Part shown: one piece after another, positions 35,601 through 49,890 of the stretch
Layout of the letters: each line of letters opens with the position of its first letter
How positions within the stretch are numbered: position 1 is the first letter of the stretch
NCBI GenBank assembly: GCA_963931865.1
Contig: OZ007513.1
Span: 7,858,157 to 7,922,156 of the forward strand
Direction of reading: 5' to 3'
From: Axinella damicornis
Taxonomy: Eukaryota > Porifera > Demospongiae > Axinellida > Axinellidae
DNA length: 64,000 nt
The notes under the pieces: generated by a model
What the model saw: the letters and a program-made list of their open reading frames with translations, nothing else
Database searches by the model: none
What the model was told of the DNA's origin: nothing
Translations under genes and position numbers: made by a program

Positions 35601-38600
35601 GAAGGCATGGCCGGTTTCCTCGACCTCGGACACTGCATGTTGCCATTTCCTCCTCGGTAAAAATGATTGTCATCAGCTGTCGGAGGAGGGCTGAAGACGA
35701 CTTTTTGCTGGTCCGGATAGCCCTCGACAAGCTGTGGGCTGGAACGAACACTCCCAGTCCCTCCACAAGTTCCACAAGTCGTGGCTTCTCCACTCTGACA
35801 CTCTGCATGAATGACACACCCACACACAAATTGGGAAACACCTGGTTAAAAGGTATGTCATTTAAGACTCGGTCATTACCATATGTACATTAATTATACC
35901 TGTCACAAAATAATGCCATGCGACTATATACAAGTGGAAGGTAGTGCGTATATACGTACGTGCATGTATAGCCTCGTACCCAGGCTCATTTCCTCATACC
36001 GTGCGTGGGAGGAAAGAGCCTGTAACATTGGGGGGTTCAAACCATTGACTTCGGCACCTGTAATCCAGCTCCACAAGTCTTGAAATTCCCTTAATTGTCT
36101 TCAGGCTCTTCTGATGCGTTACCATTTCAGATGGTTACCATTTCAGATGCATACACGTGGCACTCTAGAAATTACACGATAAGTGTTAAATTAAAGTGGG
36201 GTATGCCCACATAAATAGTGAGGCTATATCTGCATGACTCACTCACCTGATCACCACTGAAATCCCCACTCGAACTGGCTGGAGAAAAGGACCTGTCCAT
36301 GCTGTAAACTCTGCTGCTCCTGGAGGAAGGCGTGAGAGAATGGTCGGCATCGTAGCCATCGTTGCTCAAGTTTCCACGACTGAATGGCGGTGTATACATA
36401 CGACGGGAATCCTGTTTCCTAGAGCTCCCAGTTGGCGTGTACCGGTCCCACTGGGTATCCTGGCCAACTCTAGCTCCTGGGCTGAACCTGTCCTGGTCCA
36501 TTAATTCAGGTGAGCTATCCCATTCGCGTAAGTCATCTTGTTGAGCACGGATTCTGTCTAGGTCCCATTCCCGCGTTGTATTGCGGACTCTGGCTCCCCC
36601 GTCTAGGTCCTGAGTGTTGCGGACGCAGACTCTGGCTCCCCCGTCTAGGTCCCTTTCCCGAGTGCTGCGGACTCTGGCTCCCCCGTCTAGGTCCTGAGTG
36701 TTGCGGACGCGGACTCTGGCTCCCCCATCTAGGTCCCTTTCCCGAGTGTTGCGGACTCTGGCTCCCCCGTCTAGGTCCTGAGTGTTGCGGACGCGGACTC
36801 TGGCTCCCGGTCTAGGTCCTGAGTGTTGCGGACGCGGACTCTGGCTCCCCGGTCTAGGTCCTGAGTGTTGCGGACGCGGACTCTGGCTCCCCCGTCTAGG
36901 TCCTGAGTGTTGCGGACGCGGACTCTGGCTCCCCCGTCTAGGTCCTGAGTGTTGCGGAATCTGGCTCCCCCGTCTCCATCTGGGCTCCATTCCAATGAGG
37001 GGGCCTGTTGGCCAACTCCCAAGGTGGAGAGGGGCCTGTGCTGATGGGTATCTTCCTCTGAATCACTGGTCTACAGCAGAATTAAGGTTACGGGATAGTG
37101 ATTTTATATGTAATATTTATATACCACTTTGCCGTGCATTTCGGCGAGTGCATTATCCGCCCGAGACCGTTAACTAGATTGCCCGAGTGCACTAAAGCCC
37201 GTAATGCACGTAATGCACGGCAAAGTGGTATCTAAACTACTTAGTGCAACTCACCGACCCGTGACAGCCTTTGATCTTTGAAAAGTGTGCATTATCTAGA
37301 TAATGCACACTAAAGTGTGCAATAAGCGATTTAATGCTCCGTCATGTGATCGATTCTGAGGCGTCTGATTCGTTGAGGGTCACGTGAGTAGCACTAAATA
37401 CAAATATTTTCATTAATTTGACAACTTCACTAAGGCCATATGAAATGAAACTCGATACACGTAAGCACCACACATAGGTAAGTTCATGCATGCAGCAAAA
37501 ACTGTCCACTGATCATAACTCCACTCCAGGTCAAGTAATCGCTAAAAAGTTCCGTCAGTCCCTCGAGGGAGGAGTCTATTCCCCGCAGACGTCCATAAAA
37601 GTCCGCCCTCGTACACATGGCAGGCTATTTCTTGTGCCAAAGTACAGGAACTGCCTCCACTGGCAGCCATGCTAATTAATTGTTTTGTGGTCGCAGTGAC
37701 AAGTGCGCATGAGGCTTCAATGAGGCTTCAATGCTAGCGAAATTGCATTGTGTACACAGCAGTCATAACAATCAAAGGACAGGTAAGTATGAAGCATACA
37801 AGTGCAGCAGCACTATCCTGTAACCTTAAAGATTCAATGAAAAGATTAGAAGAGCATTAATTTTATTTGTGCAGCAACTAAACACCAGCCTTTAGCAGAA
37901 ACTATAATCTACGACTATGACCAAACTCAGTGTTGAAGCTTATTAAATATGCACGTGACCTTTGACCTCTACTGACTTGAGGAAAGACCTGAAAAAGTGC
38001 TTCAGCAGGCTAAGTAAGTGACTTTAGTGAATGAATAAGCGAATAAGCATGTTTAGCTTGTCCTACACTGAAAAAGGCATTTTATGGAACTTTGGGTGAG
38101 TCCAGGCCAATTCCACGGATTGTACCCACCACAGAACACAGGAAGCTATATATGTTAAAACTAATCCTGGGCATAGTGTTAAAACATAGCAAGCATGTCT
38201 ACAGCGTTTTGCAGCGTTCTTGCAAAGTCCGGTCACCAGAGTGTCAACTGTATCAGCCAATCAGCGAGCAGAATTCAAATAGTTCTTCCATTTGATTGGT
38301 TAATACTGTTGGCGCTGTTGTAACCGGATGTTGCAAGAACGCTGCAAAGCGCTGTACTTACAGCCCAGTTGAAATGAACTCTGGTTACATAATAGAATTT
38401 CCTGTACCAGAAAAGTGTTCAATTTGCACCTCCAAGTACATCTCAGATTTCAATTAGTATCCTTAGGACCCTCCCAGCACACCACAACATTTCATTGGGC
38501 TCTTGATTAGCATTGACTTTACCTCACTCTCCCCAGGAGGAAACATCCATTTCGCTTCTTTCTGCACCCTCTCAATTTCTGCCAGCTTCTGTTTCTTTTT

Positions 38601-38933
38601 CTGTGATCCTTTCTCTCCGCTCTTGTCCTTAGCACTCTTGCCTTTCGTCTCTGGGTCCTTAGCCTTTTTTACAGTGGTCTTCTTCGGTGCGGTCTTCTTC
38701 GGTGCGGTCTTCTTGGGTGAAGTCTTCTTGGGTGAAGTCTTCTTGTGGGGACTTGCTGCCTCCTTCACCAGCACCTTCACCTGGGAATCCAGTTCTTTCT
38801 TGGAGTCTGCACAAAATATAAACATTACACGAACAGAAAGTTCCAATTGTGTTTTAGTGACTTCAATACAGTAAACTATTAGCAAAATTTTGCTGACATA
38901 GGCCAACACTGCATCCGAGACTACGGATAAGGT

Positions 38934-38964
<31 letters not shown>

Positions 38965-41900
38965 AATTCCATTAGCGAGGCAATCAAGTGGACGTTCCAG
39001 GTAGGCTGGCTGTCCATTACATTGTCAGATAATATATCAGACTTACGCTGGGACGGACGATGCGTGCAACAAAATTACATAAAACGGAATTTTACCATAC
39101 ACAGGCTCTTGGACAAGTTGCCACATACACACTTTCCAGCACAGGAATTTAGCGATTCCTACCGCTTTCTTGAAGAATGTTGCCTGCAAACACTCCGCCA
39201 GGCCAAGCCTGAGTAACCCGCTTCCCATCTCTTGTCTTCAAACGGGAAGAGGGAACCACCGACACGCTGCAATCGCACTCCCATTCTACGAGAACGTACT
39301 TTGAAGCCATCACTCTCGCTGCAAGAACGTACCGATGGGCAAGTTTGAACTCGTACTCGCATGCAGCGAATCACGTGCCACGTGCATCGCACTGAGCAGG
39401 GAGCACGTGATCAATCAGAATTAATGTCATTAGTGATGTTAGAGTACAAACCTAGCTATAGGTCGTAACTGGACGTGTTAAACTACCGGTATGTCGAATC
39501 CAAGTGCCACGCTGTCTGTGCAACTGCCGGCAGCAAATGAACTCTGCGCTATCAGTGACCTCGTCTGTGGTAGTGGGGAGCGCGCATGTGGCAGCTCACT
39601 GACTGCTAGTTTTCCAGGAGGAAAGCGTTTCTTTCCTACCGACGAGGAAGAACTAGACTGTAACCCCACCAAGGTAAGTTAAGGACTGATTTGTATGTAT
39701 TGTTGAGTACTCCATCAATAGAATTGATCACACACCACTACAAATAACCTACCTGCTCCAAATACAGCACTATAGTGTCTTTGTCACCGATGGTTTCACT
39801 ACCTACAGTAACAACAACAACAACAACAACAACAAAAAATATATATATAGCCAGACTGAGGGATAGGTGCCATACACGTCTTTGCACAGGGAGTGAGGGC
39901 ACACACCTACACGAGTTGTCCCCAGGCCGGAATGCTGACCTGGCCGATCAGAACCATTGAATGATATTGATTTCTCACCAGGCTTTCAGTACCGCCAGTG
40001 ACTAGATACGACAAATCAGTGTGCTATGCTGTGAGTGTTTGACAAAGTTAAGGGGAGCAACGAGCTGATCGATAGCAATCGCAGGCGCTATATTTACCCA
40101 TGATAATTGCATTCCATGGGGACAACTTGAATGCCCAAACCCCTTCTCCTCCCTATGCTGGTTCCGAGACTAGCTTTCGGTGTGTCGGAGTAGGTGTGGT
40201 GGCATAATGCTGCGTACAAGTTTAGATAGCTTTCTTTTAAGCCTGTATATGAAGTTTAACATGGCATACACATTTTTTTCAGTGTGTTTTCGATTTATCC
40301 TTATAGCTCCACTGCAGTGATGTTACTACTGGTGACGGTGCTTTAGGAGAGGACAGTACACAAGATGATGGTGAGGCAGGTGCTAATCAACAGGACTCGT
40401 ATGACCTGCCAACCTCCAGTGACTTTGAATTTGCTGACGATGACATGGAAACAGTCACAATGGGCGATATCATAGATGCCTACGTACCTACAGCATCCCC
40501 ATCTGATACTTGTGAGCCTCATGAAGATACTTCTCTCATGATTTGTACAATGGGGCTCAGATAAGTGTGGGACTTAGTGTCATCCTCATCATGTCCTTTG
40601 TTATCAACCACGGTCTAACTGATGCTGCTCTTCGCGACCTCCTGCAAATAATTAGTTTGCATTGCCCGTCTCCAAACTTGTGCATTACATCCTTATATAT
40701 ATTCAAGAAGTTCTTTGCAGCTACAAAATTTAACTTCAAGCGGCACTACTACTGCCCTTCCTGCAAGACCAGTATTGACGACCTACGGTTAGAATGTCCC
40801 AATGTAGCCTGTGGAGAGAGATTAAGTAATCCTGACCAGTCTTATTTCATTGAATTATCCATATTTGAGCAGCTTCAAAATTTGTTGAGACAGCCAGGAT
40901 TTTACAATCAACTTCAGCATCGTTTTTTGCGGACCAAAAGGCATCAATCTGATATTGAGGATGTGTACGATGGACAGTTATATACAGCTTTGATGAAACC
41001 AGGCCAATTTCTAGCAAACCCCCACAACATATCCTTTCAGCTGAATACTGATGGTGTGCAGTTATTTCACTCCTCAAAGTATGGCATGTGGCCAATCTAT
41101 CTGGAAATTAATGAGCTACCAGCGAAAATACGTTGCTTCATGAAGAATAAAATAATAGCTGCTATATGGCTCGGTGAAATGCATCCTGCCATAAACACAT
41201 TCCTCAAGCCCCTTTGTGATGCTATGGTCAAGTTGTTTAAAGATGGCATTACAGTGGAATCGCCTGACGTGAGTGGTAGCTTCAAGTGTCGAGCGATTTT
41301 GTTGTCAAGCACATGTGACCTACCAGCTAAGGCACTACTACTGAACACGATCGGTCATAATGGGTTTTATGGTTGCCCAAGATGTACCCAACCGGGTAAA
41401 ACGACTAACACCGTCAGGGGACATGTCCACACTTTCCCATACATTTCCACTGATCCAACTGGTCCCCTTCGTACAGTACAGACAATGGAAGAGAATGCAA
41501 AACAGGCTTTGCAGGAGCATACTACTGTGAATGGCATTCGAGGGCCTGGATCATGCTTAATGACTTTTCCCCACCATAACATCTGCAGAGGCACAGCTAT
41601 TGATTACATGCACTGTGTGCTATTGAATGTTGTTCGTCAGCTGATCCGCCTTTGGTTTGATCCTGCTTTCTCCAGTGAAATTTGGTCTTGCAGTCGCTCT
41701 GTTTCTCTAGTGGATTCACGCTTAGAGAGTATTCAACCTCCCAGCTTGATAACCCGTGTTACACGTGCTGTATCTAACAGGAAATTTTGGAAAGCTTCTG
41801 AATATAGAGCATGGCTGTTTTTCTACTCCCTTCCAGTTATGTATATGGTTTTACCAGATGTGTACTACCAGCACTATGTCCTACTCTGTGAGGCAATTTA

Positions 41901-44900
41901 CATTTTGAACAGCAAGTCAGTGGAGGCACGTGCCCTCAAGAAAAGTAGGAAACTGCTACAGCATTTTTATTTTATGTTTCCAACTCTCTATTCTGAGCGC
42001 TACTTGGGCTGCAATATTCATCAGCTTCTTTACCTTCCGGACACTGTAAAGGACTTAGGTCCACTCTTTACCACATCATGTTTTGACCATGAAGACACAA
42101 ATGGTAAGCTAGCAGAAATGGTGCATTCTCATGCATGTGTGGGGTCACAAATACTGTCGTCATTTAGTACACTACAAAGATTATGGGACCTTTCAAGCCA
42201 ATTCGTGGACCCTGATGATGCTAACTTCGAAACAATATCGTTGTTGATTGACAGCAGAGCAATTTCAATTTTCCCTAAACGCTCTACTCAAATTGATGAA
42301 GAGTGTGCTGCAATTGGTGCCTGTATTGAACAGAATGTGGACAGACCTATGTACGAGCTATTAGAACCTTTTGTAACTTCAGTTCCGGATGTCATCACCA
42401 AGTTTGGACGACTTCTGTTAAGACGAGAGGTTTACCATTCACAAATGTATAAACGGCCAACAAGGTATAACAACTATGCAATAGTGTATGAAGATGCACA
42501 AGAGCGTGTGCAGAAATTTGGACTAGTATCATTCTTTTGCATGTTCAAATCTGAACTACCTCAGTCGAACGGAGTTCAGCTATATGCCATCCTTGAGGAG
42601 TTAATTCCTCATGCAACTGTCAAGATTGCTAATGATTCAATTACTAATGCATCTGTTTCTCACATTACTCCCTGTTATCCTCCAATTGCCTCAAGGCTAG
42701 CTGTCATTCCTGTGAAGTCCATTGTTCAGAAAGTTGTGTATATGCATTTTGCTGATATTCCAGATCATGCATATGTAGCAGTTTTTCCTAACACTGTAGA
42801 GTGTGACTAACACGTGATAAATAAATTATAACCATGGCTTGTTTTTGTACGTGTATATATAATTATCGTGTGTTAAGCTGGAGTTAATATAAGACTTTCA
42901 TACAACTAGAATAGTTTTATGTGAGTACAACCTGCTATAGTTATAGACACCATAAAAGTTAATAGTAAATGTAGTCATGCACAGGTCATGGTCAACTAAC
43001 CGTGTAAATAAGATGGAAATGCTGCAGTCCATCAACCACCTATATGTATAATAATGCAAGATGAAATAACATTACCAGTACACATGCAGTTGCACCACAT
43101 ATATACTTACCACTTTGATCCTTTCCTGATGTGTTCTTGTGGGGGGAGGCCATCAGTGTCGGAAGAGCTAGAGTACACCATTTCTATGGTGATGTGAACT
43201 TCAAATGCCTAGTAGTTACGCCCTATATTTTGCACCTTGATCATTCGCTAGTCTCGTCCTTCTGAAAGAACGCTTGCATGACCACTTGTTTCTTACTGAA
43301 TTATCTTTGGTAAAGACAAACTTGTGAGTTAGCTGGCACGTGGGGCTTGTCGAGACATGCCTACAAGCAAGCACGTGCAAGTGTAGCCGCATATATTTTT
43401 CAAGATCGCTAACATACAAGCATGCATGCATTTCTATCATAGTCAATTGTAGCAAAGAGTTTTTCAAGCTATATATATATGTAGTATAATTAGGGCATGC
43501 AAGTACTACATTTACAAGATTGCATACAGCTTGCAAAAAGCATGTTGCCAAGATTATTATCACTAAGTGCAAACCAATAAGCTTGAAGCAAGCATGCTAC
43601 CAAAATCCAAAATTTGGGAAAGCTTGCCACCAACTTGTGTTTGCTTGTAGCAAGCATAGTTCAGGAAATGCATCTGGGTTGCAAGCTTGTAGCAAGTCAA
43701 GTGCAGACTTGATACATGCCTGTAATTTACATACTATTTTCTGTAGCTTAGAAGCATGCTTGCTATAAGCTTGCTTTAAGCATGAGAAGGTTTGCTAAAC
43801 ACTTGTAGCAAGTGTATACTTTACTTGTTTCAAGCATGTTGGTTTATCAAAGGGCAGCGCTACTAGTGCCACCGTTTCTGTGACAACACTTTCGCCACGC
43901 CATCGTTCGGTTCTCACAACGTTTCTTTACAGAAAGCTTAAACAACGCGAGCGCTCACACAGTACAACTGTTCCTAATGAAACGAGGCGTAGCCATGACG
44001 CGGACGCTCGTTGCTAGGGCGGAGCTTCACCTGATTGGTTAGCGCGCACCGCGGCCGCTTCGTAACCGTGCAATTTCTGACAGCCCTTGGGCTACAATAA
44101 CCGTGCAATTTGGGAAAAAAATTGCACGCTTTTCAATGGGAGTAAATGTATGGCAACTATATAAGTATGTGATTAGTTGCACCAATAGACACATACGATG
44201 AACGAACTTCAATCAAAGGTGCACTGGTCATAACTTTGACTTGGACTGACTCATTCCCAGGCTCCTCCCCAGCTTTTTGTCGCATACTGTACAGTATGCG
44301 ACAAAAAGCTGGGGGGAAGAGCCTGGGGAGGAGCCTGGGAACGAGGCTATACGCGAGCACACAGACAAAGTGGCTTGAAGAGAAGACTTAGACTAAATTT
44401 GTCAATGGAGGAATACTGATGTAGTCTACGAGCATCTAGCTAGCTACACATTGCCTACGTTGGTCAGTGGTTTCTTGTTGCCTTCTTAGCCGTCTCCTCT
44501 CTCGGTCAGCTTGTAACCGTTGTAGTCGTTGCTCTCTCTGTTCCGGACTCTCTTGTTCAGGCCTTCTTTGCCGTTGCCTTTTTCTCAGTCAGCTTGTATA
44601 GTCTACGTTCTTGGCGCTCCTCAGATGTTCATTCTTGCGTATACCTTGTAATTCGACTTCTTGCTGTTTTAACCTCTCTTGCTGAAATCTCACATGATCT
44701 TGTTTGTGTCTTCAGTTGTCTAGCACAGTAGGGTGCCGCCACATGCACATTACTAGTTAGTAATTCCGTCGCGCATGCTCTCCAGCTATGTGGACAGACA
44801 GACATACGTACGTATACGTAACCAGCACTGTGTCTCGCGAAGCGCCGAGACAATAATATTGCTACCCTGAAGAGTGAACTTGTTGATAGCCCTTCTTTGA

Positions 44901-47900
44901 AGTTATTGTTATAACTTCCTGCAGGCAAAAGAATACGTAACAGTTGCAGATTTGTAAATTAAAGATTAGAAATTACGGGTTGTGCTCTAATTAAAAGACC
45001 ACTGCCACAATGTTCCACTTCTCTGTCATGAATCCAGAACCGTCAGTTACAACCTTTGTGCTCTCTGGTTGGTGAAGTAGAGGTGAAAGGTTATCCAAAA
45101 CTTAGTGTCACCTTGCATCTATTTGCAATTGCAGCACTCAATTCCATAGCTCAATAATTCAAGCTGGTAATGGTTTTGAGCTTACTATAAATTCATGATG
45201 TGATACCGTTTATCCACTCTAATCAGTGGTTCTTAGGGTTGGGTGATATTTTGAACCACATATGATAATGAATGAGTGTACCTGATGGCCACACCTGGCA
45301 TTGGATGTTCATCCTAAGGCGGGCATTGTCTGTCCACACTGCTTGCAAACTATGCAGTACAATTTTGTAACACTAATCATGAAGTTCTAACCATGTGACA
45401 TCGCACCACTTGGGGGTGTTGCTTTGGGTGAGAGTACTGCGAATACTGAGCAGAGACGTATGAATGGACCAATCTTCCAAGTTGCGAGTAAGTTGAACAG
45501 AAGAATGGTACAAGCGGCTGAGAAGCTCGTCCCCCCGTTGTCTCCTACGGTGCATAGGTTGTTGCAGGATAGAATTGAAGCTGCGACTCGCTGTTTGACT
45601 GCATCTCAGGACCCTACAAATGCCGGTTTGCATGCTCGTGCTGCTACCTTTCCATATTTGATTGTTTCTAAAATTAGCATCCGGCCGCCATGTTTGAATT
45701 TTGCTGTCTATAGTAGTCACATGCTCCCTCGCCGGCTTTGCCTGCTCGATGGGCTCCTGATAACACATACCTCTCTCCATTCAATTTCTCCCTCTCAGAG
45801 GTGAATGATGCTTTTAGCTTTTCAATTCTGCTTTTAGCAGAACATTCTGTTGTGCTGCCATCGTCGGTGATGAGCTCTCTGGTTGGTGAAGTAGAGGTCA
45901 AAGGTTATTTACTTAAACTTAGTGTCACCTTGCATTTATTTGCAATTGCAGCACTCAAATGCAAACAATTCGCATAGCTCATTTATTCAAGCTGGTCTTA
46001 CTATAAATAATGTGATACCATAGATAACGAGGGGCAACCGCACTCCTGGTAGCCATGGTTAAACGGTAGCACAAGCTAAGTGTGACAGTTCCTTCCAATT
46101 ATCACACATCACGTGAATACCATGATAGCTATATATATACGGAAGATCAGAAATTATTTAGAGTGCTCTCAAGTACTGAATACATAGCCACGTTGCAACC
46201 CCGGTTGCGACTCACCCGACTGTTGGCAGAGGAAATAGTACAAATGTTCTGTATTCCAGGTGCACTGCTATCTGACAGAGGCACAAACCTTCTTATTACT
46301 GGTCGCAAAAAACTTAGCGCTCGTGTTCATACTTTCTTACCCGACTGTTGGCAGAGGAAATAGGGGGGCTGAAGCATGAGCCTTAGGGTGCAACTGATTA
46401 CTAAACTGTGAAAGGTGAAAGGTGAAAGGTGGAAGGTGGATAGTACAACTCCTGTCACTCTCTTGGCTGCACTCACACTCCAGTCGGCGCCACATATACA
46501 TGCGTCCAGTCCACGAGCAAAATTCACGTTTTGCACAAACGGGGTGCTTCAGAGTCACTTTCACCAGATTCAGACAAATCTTCCACTTCTGCACTGCTGT
46601 CAGTCCTACACCTTTTTGGAGAGGGTCTACTCTGACTGGTAAAGAATGATACAATGCTAGTTTGTGCTGGTCAATTTTCCTCCAGGTGTTCAGCTGGTGA
46701 ATTCTTTTTCAGCACACAGGGCATCTTTCAAAACTTTTAAGTTGTAGCCTTGTGCTGAATTACAGCACTTAATTATAAATGAAGTAAACTCTCTTAGAAG
46801 ACCATGCATTCTCATAGCCTGGATCATGGAAAGCAACTCACGGTCGTCAGGTCAATCTGTTGAGAAGTGCAAGTTGAAAAGTCTTCATCCTTGGTAGTCC
46901 ATGGTAGGTACTAGGCAGTGTTGAAGGAAGTATTTAACAGCTAAAAAATTTCTATATAGTGCCCACTAGCTGCTAATGAACAGGCAAGAATACAGAAGTG
47001 AACAATGTAGGCATGGAGGAACCATATTGCATTTCACGGGGTTTCCCGGGCTGCTGTGAACCGAAACGCGGACCTACATGGGAGCTACGTACTGTAGAGA
47101 TGTATGGGCGCACATGATCCGTTTCTAATCCCCCTCCTCTCTTGTATCTATGGGCAGAGCGGCTGTACAAACTTGCTGTTCGCAAACTTCTTACCCTTGC
47201 TTATTGTGACATTATAGAATTGACCCATTATTGTAATTGGGGCAATTATTATTATTTTAACATATATACACCCAGCTCATATTCATATTCTTTATACTCA
47301 CGGTGCACTACCACTTTTGTACAGTGTACATGTATGTGCGATGGCCCCGTGGGCTCAGCATTCTCATTAAATCATTAAATTGACGAGGGGCAACCGCACT
47401 CCTGGTAGCCGTTGCAACGCCGCGGTTGCCTCGCCGTAGCGAAGCTAAATTATTGCAATTCGTTCCAATTAACGCACATGCCACGTGGCTCAGTCGATCG
47501 CGAGCAATGGCGACCAAAAGGAAGACAAGACAGCACTCACAACTTAGCCAGCACGGTGAGTTTTGGCATGTAAGCGTCAGTTAACGACAGCGATCACGGC
47601 TGTGTGGTCAGAATCTTCGTGTGCCTTTCCTAAGAACGGTACTGCCACCGGAAGTCGGAGAGAGCGCTCGAGCAATGGCGGCCACGGCGAGACAAAAGCG
47701 CTTGTATCTCCACCACCAAGGTGAGTTTCAGCTCCAAAATTGTACAGTTGGGACAGTGCATGATAGCGATCATGAAGGTGTAGTCAGAATCTTCGTACGC
47801 TGTTCCTATCAGTCGAACGAGTTATTTATATTAATTAATTATATTACGCGGCACAATTTTTCCCCTACCAGGAGTGTAATAAGTGTTTCCTCCTCCAGTT

Positions 47901-49857
47901 CAGAACTCCTCCATTTCGGTATCCATGCCACAGGCATACATAAGTTATCTGATTCTTGCACTTTGACTGAAAGGCTGCTGCTTCTTACCCTTGCTTATTG
48001 TGACATTATAGAATTGACCCATTATTGTAATTGGGGCAATTATTATTATTTTAACATATATACACCCAGCTCATATTCATATTCTTTATACTCACGGTGC
48101 ACTACCACTTTTGTACATGTATGTGCGATGGCCCCGTGGGCTCAGCATTCTCAGTAAATCATTAAATTGATAAGTGTTTCCTCCTCCAGTTCAGAACTCC
48201 TCCATTTCGGTATCCATGCCACAGGCATACATAAGTTATCTGATTCTTGCACTTTGACTGAAAGGCTGCTGCTTCTTACCCTTGCTTATTGTGACATTAT
48301 AGAATTGACCCATTATTGTAATTGGGGCAATTATTATTATTTTAACATATATACACCCAGCTCATATTCATATTCTTTATACTCACGGTGCACTACCACT
48401 TTTGTACATGTATGTGCGATGGCCCCGTGGGCTCAGCATTCTCATTAAATCATTAAATTGATAAGTGTTTCCTCCTCCAGTTCAGAACTCCTCCATTTCG
48501 GTATCCATGCCACAGGCATACATAAGTTATCTGATTCTTGCACTTTGACTGAAAGGCTGCTGCTTCTTACCCTTGCTTATTGTGACATTATAGAATTGAC
48601 CCATTATTGTAATTGGGGCAAGCCTGAGTGAGTCCCACAGCTAGTCATTTGGAGGGTGGATTTCTCTGTATATATATTATCATATGGTACGTATGTAGTG
48701 ATGCACTGATAGTGTTGTACTGACACACACAGTCAGTGATTTCGAACTGTTCAGAACTCCTCCCCCTTCTACATGACGTCATCAGAATGTGGATGCCAGC
48801 GCTCAAACTGGTGGCAACATTTCTGCTTGTAACCACACCCATTAGGCACATGGTCTATGACTGCGACATGTGCTTACAGTCACGTACATGACATGACCTC
48901 TTTGCTGAGTAATAGTAACGCAATACAACACTTCTACGGAGGTAGCTGATTCACTGCCACATCCCGCAGATCTGTCATAACACGCACAATCCCATCTACA
49001 GCTGTCTGCGTGATTTTTCTTTCCTGTCGCGTCTTAAGCAAGAAGCGAGCTGCAGAGGATTGAAGGTTGGTCTCGGAATTTGGTGGCTCAATACCTTCGG
49101 AATCGCTGTCAGAGCGTTCACCCCCCAAGTCACCCCCAGTGTCTTCGGGTGCACTTTCAGTACCGTTGTATAGGTCAATCTAGGTAACCCTCTGTCCAAT
49201 ACTTCACGGTGTTTTCGATACACATGGAATCGAAATGATTTGAAGTTGCTATTTGGATCCTCACGCTGACACCGAACATCCAGGAGAGGGACATGATATA
49301 GACAGATTGGAATCTGTTGCGTGAGTATGGTGCAGTACACGAGAGAAACTAGGACTGGTAAAATACAACAGCAGGCTCTCTGAACAACTTGGATCTTTCC
49401 ACACCTCCGAATCTAGATAGGAACCAAAAAAAAATGTGTAAATTACGGTATGCACGGCTCTCACTCCAGTGTGTGTGAGCCAGGAGGAGTGAGTCACACT
49501 CTTTGTGCTGTTCACTCCAAAGGTGTGATCACACTTTGAGATGATTTTCACACTCCCTGAGAGTGATGTTCTCACCGGAGCTTTAACTGTGTAGTTGACA
49601 ATATAGTATCACATGACCAAGAGATCAGTATTGATATTTGCATTGCAATATATCAATGTACATATTGGTGTACTGTAGCTTTGCTTAGCAGTCCGTCTGC
49701 CTGGAAGAACTAGATGGCATTGCTATGCAATGTATTCTGTTTCTCGGGTTTGCCTTTGTATGTGGAAGAGGGCTCTGTATCTACGTACATAAATATATGT
49801 ATGTACTTCAGTGTCCCATGATTTTCACCGGGCGAAGTTATTGTTACCCCCTCCCCC

Positions 49858-49890
<33 letters not shown>

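Larger units (their letters stand above)
34112..43854. mobile_element. 9.74-kb CACTA/EnSpm-like DNA transposon with tnp2 transposase and BEN-domain gene
   Basis: Bounded by perfect 18-bp inverted repeats CCCTTTGATAAACCAACA (34112-34129) and its complement (43837-43854). Both subterminal zones, about 34140-34560 and 43400-43830, are rich in aagcttg/gcatgc words, echoing the subterminal transposase-binding repeats of plant CACTA elements. Two divergent genes occupy the middle: tnp2-type transposase on plus and a BEN-domain protein on minus. The ends do not begin with CACTA and I could not find a 3-bp target duplication. The whole element sits in NUP210 intron 4. Confidence 0.75.

Noticed and set aside
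38523..38806. Histone H1-like protein (KKTSPKK repeats)
   Set aside because: Only the basic repeat is similar; there is no winged-helix domain, and the exon phases fit the BEN-domain gene.
40500..40562. 50-bp intron (GTGAGC at 40512 to CAG at 40560) to explain the transposase frame change
   Set aside because: The phases do not fit and it would remove the conserved YNGAQ segment.
43837..43875. CACTA motif just outside the right inverted repeat (complement of tagtg near 43865)
   Set aside because: The left end has no matching CACTA at the equivalent place, so the symmetric 18-mer was taken as the terminus.
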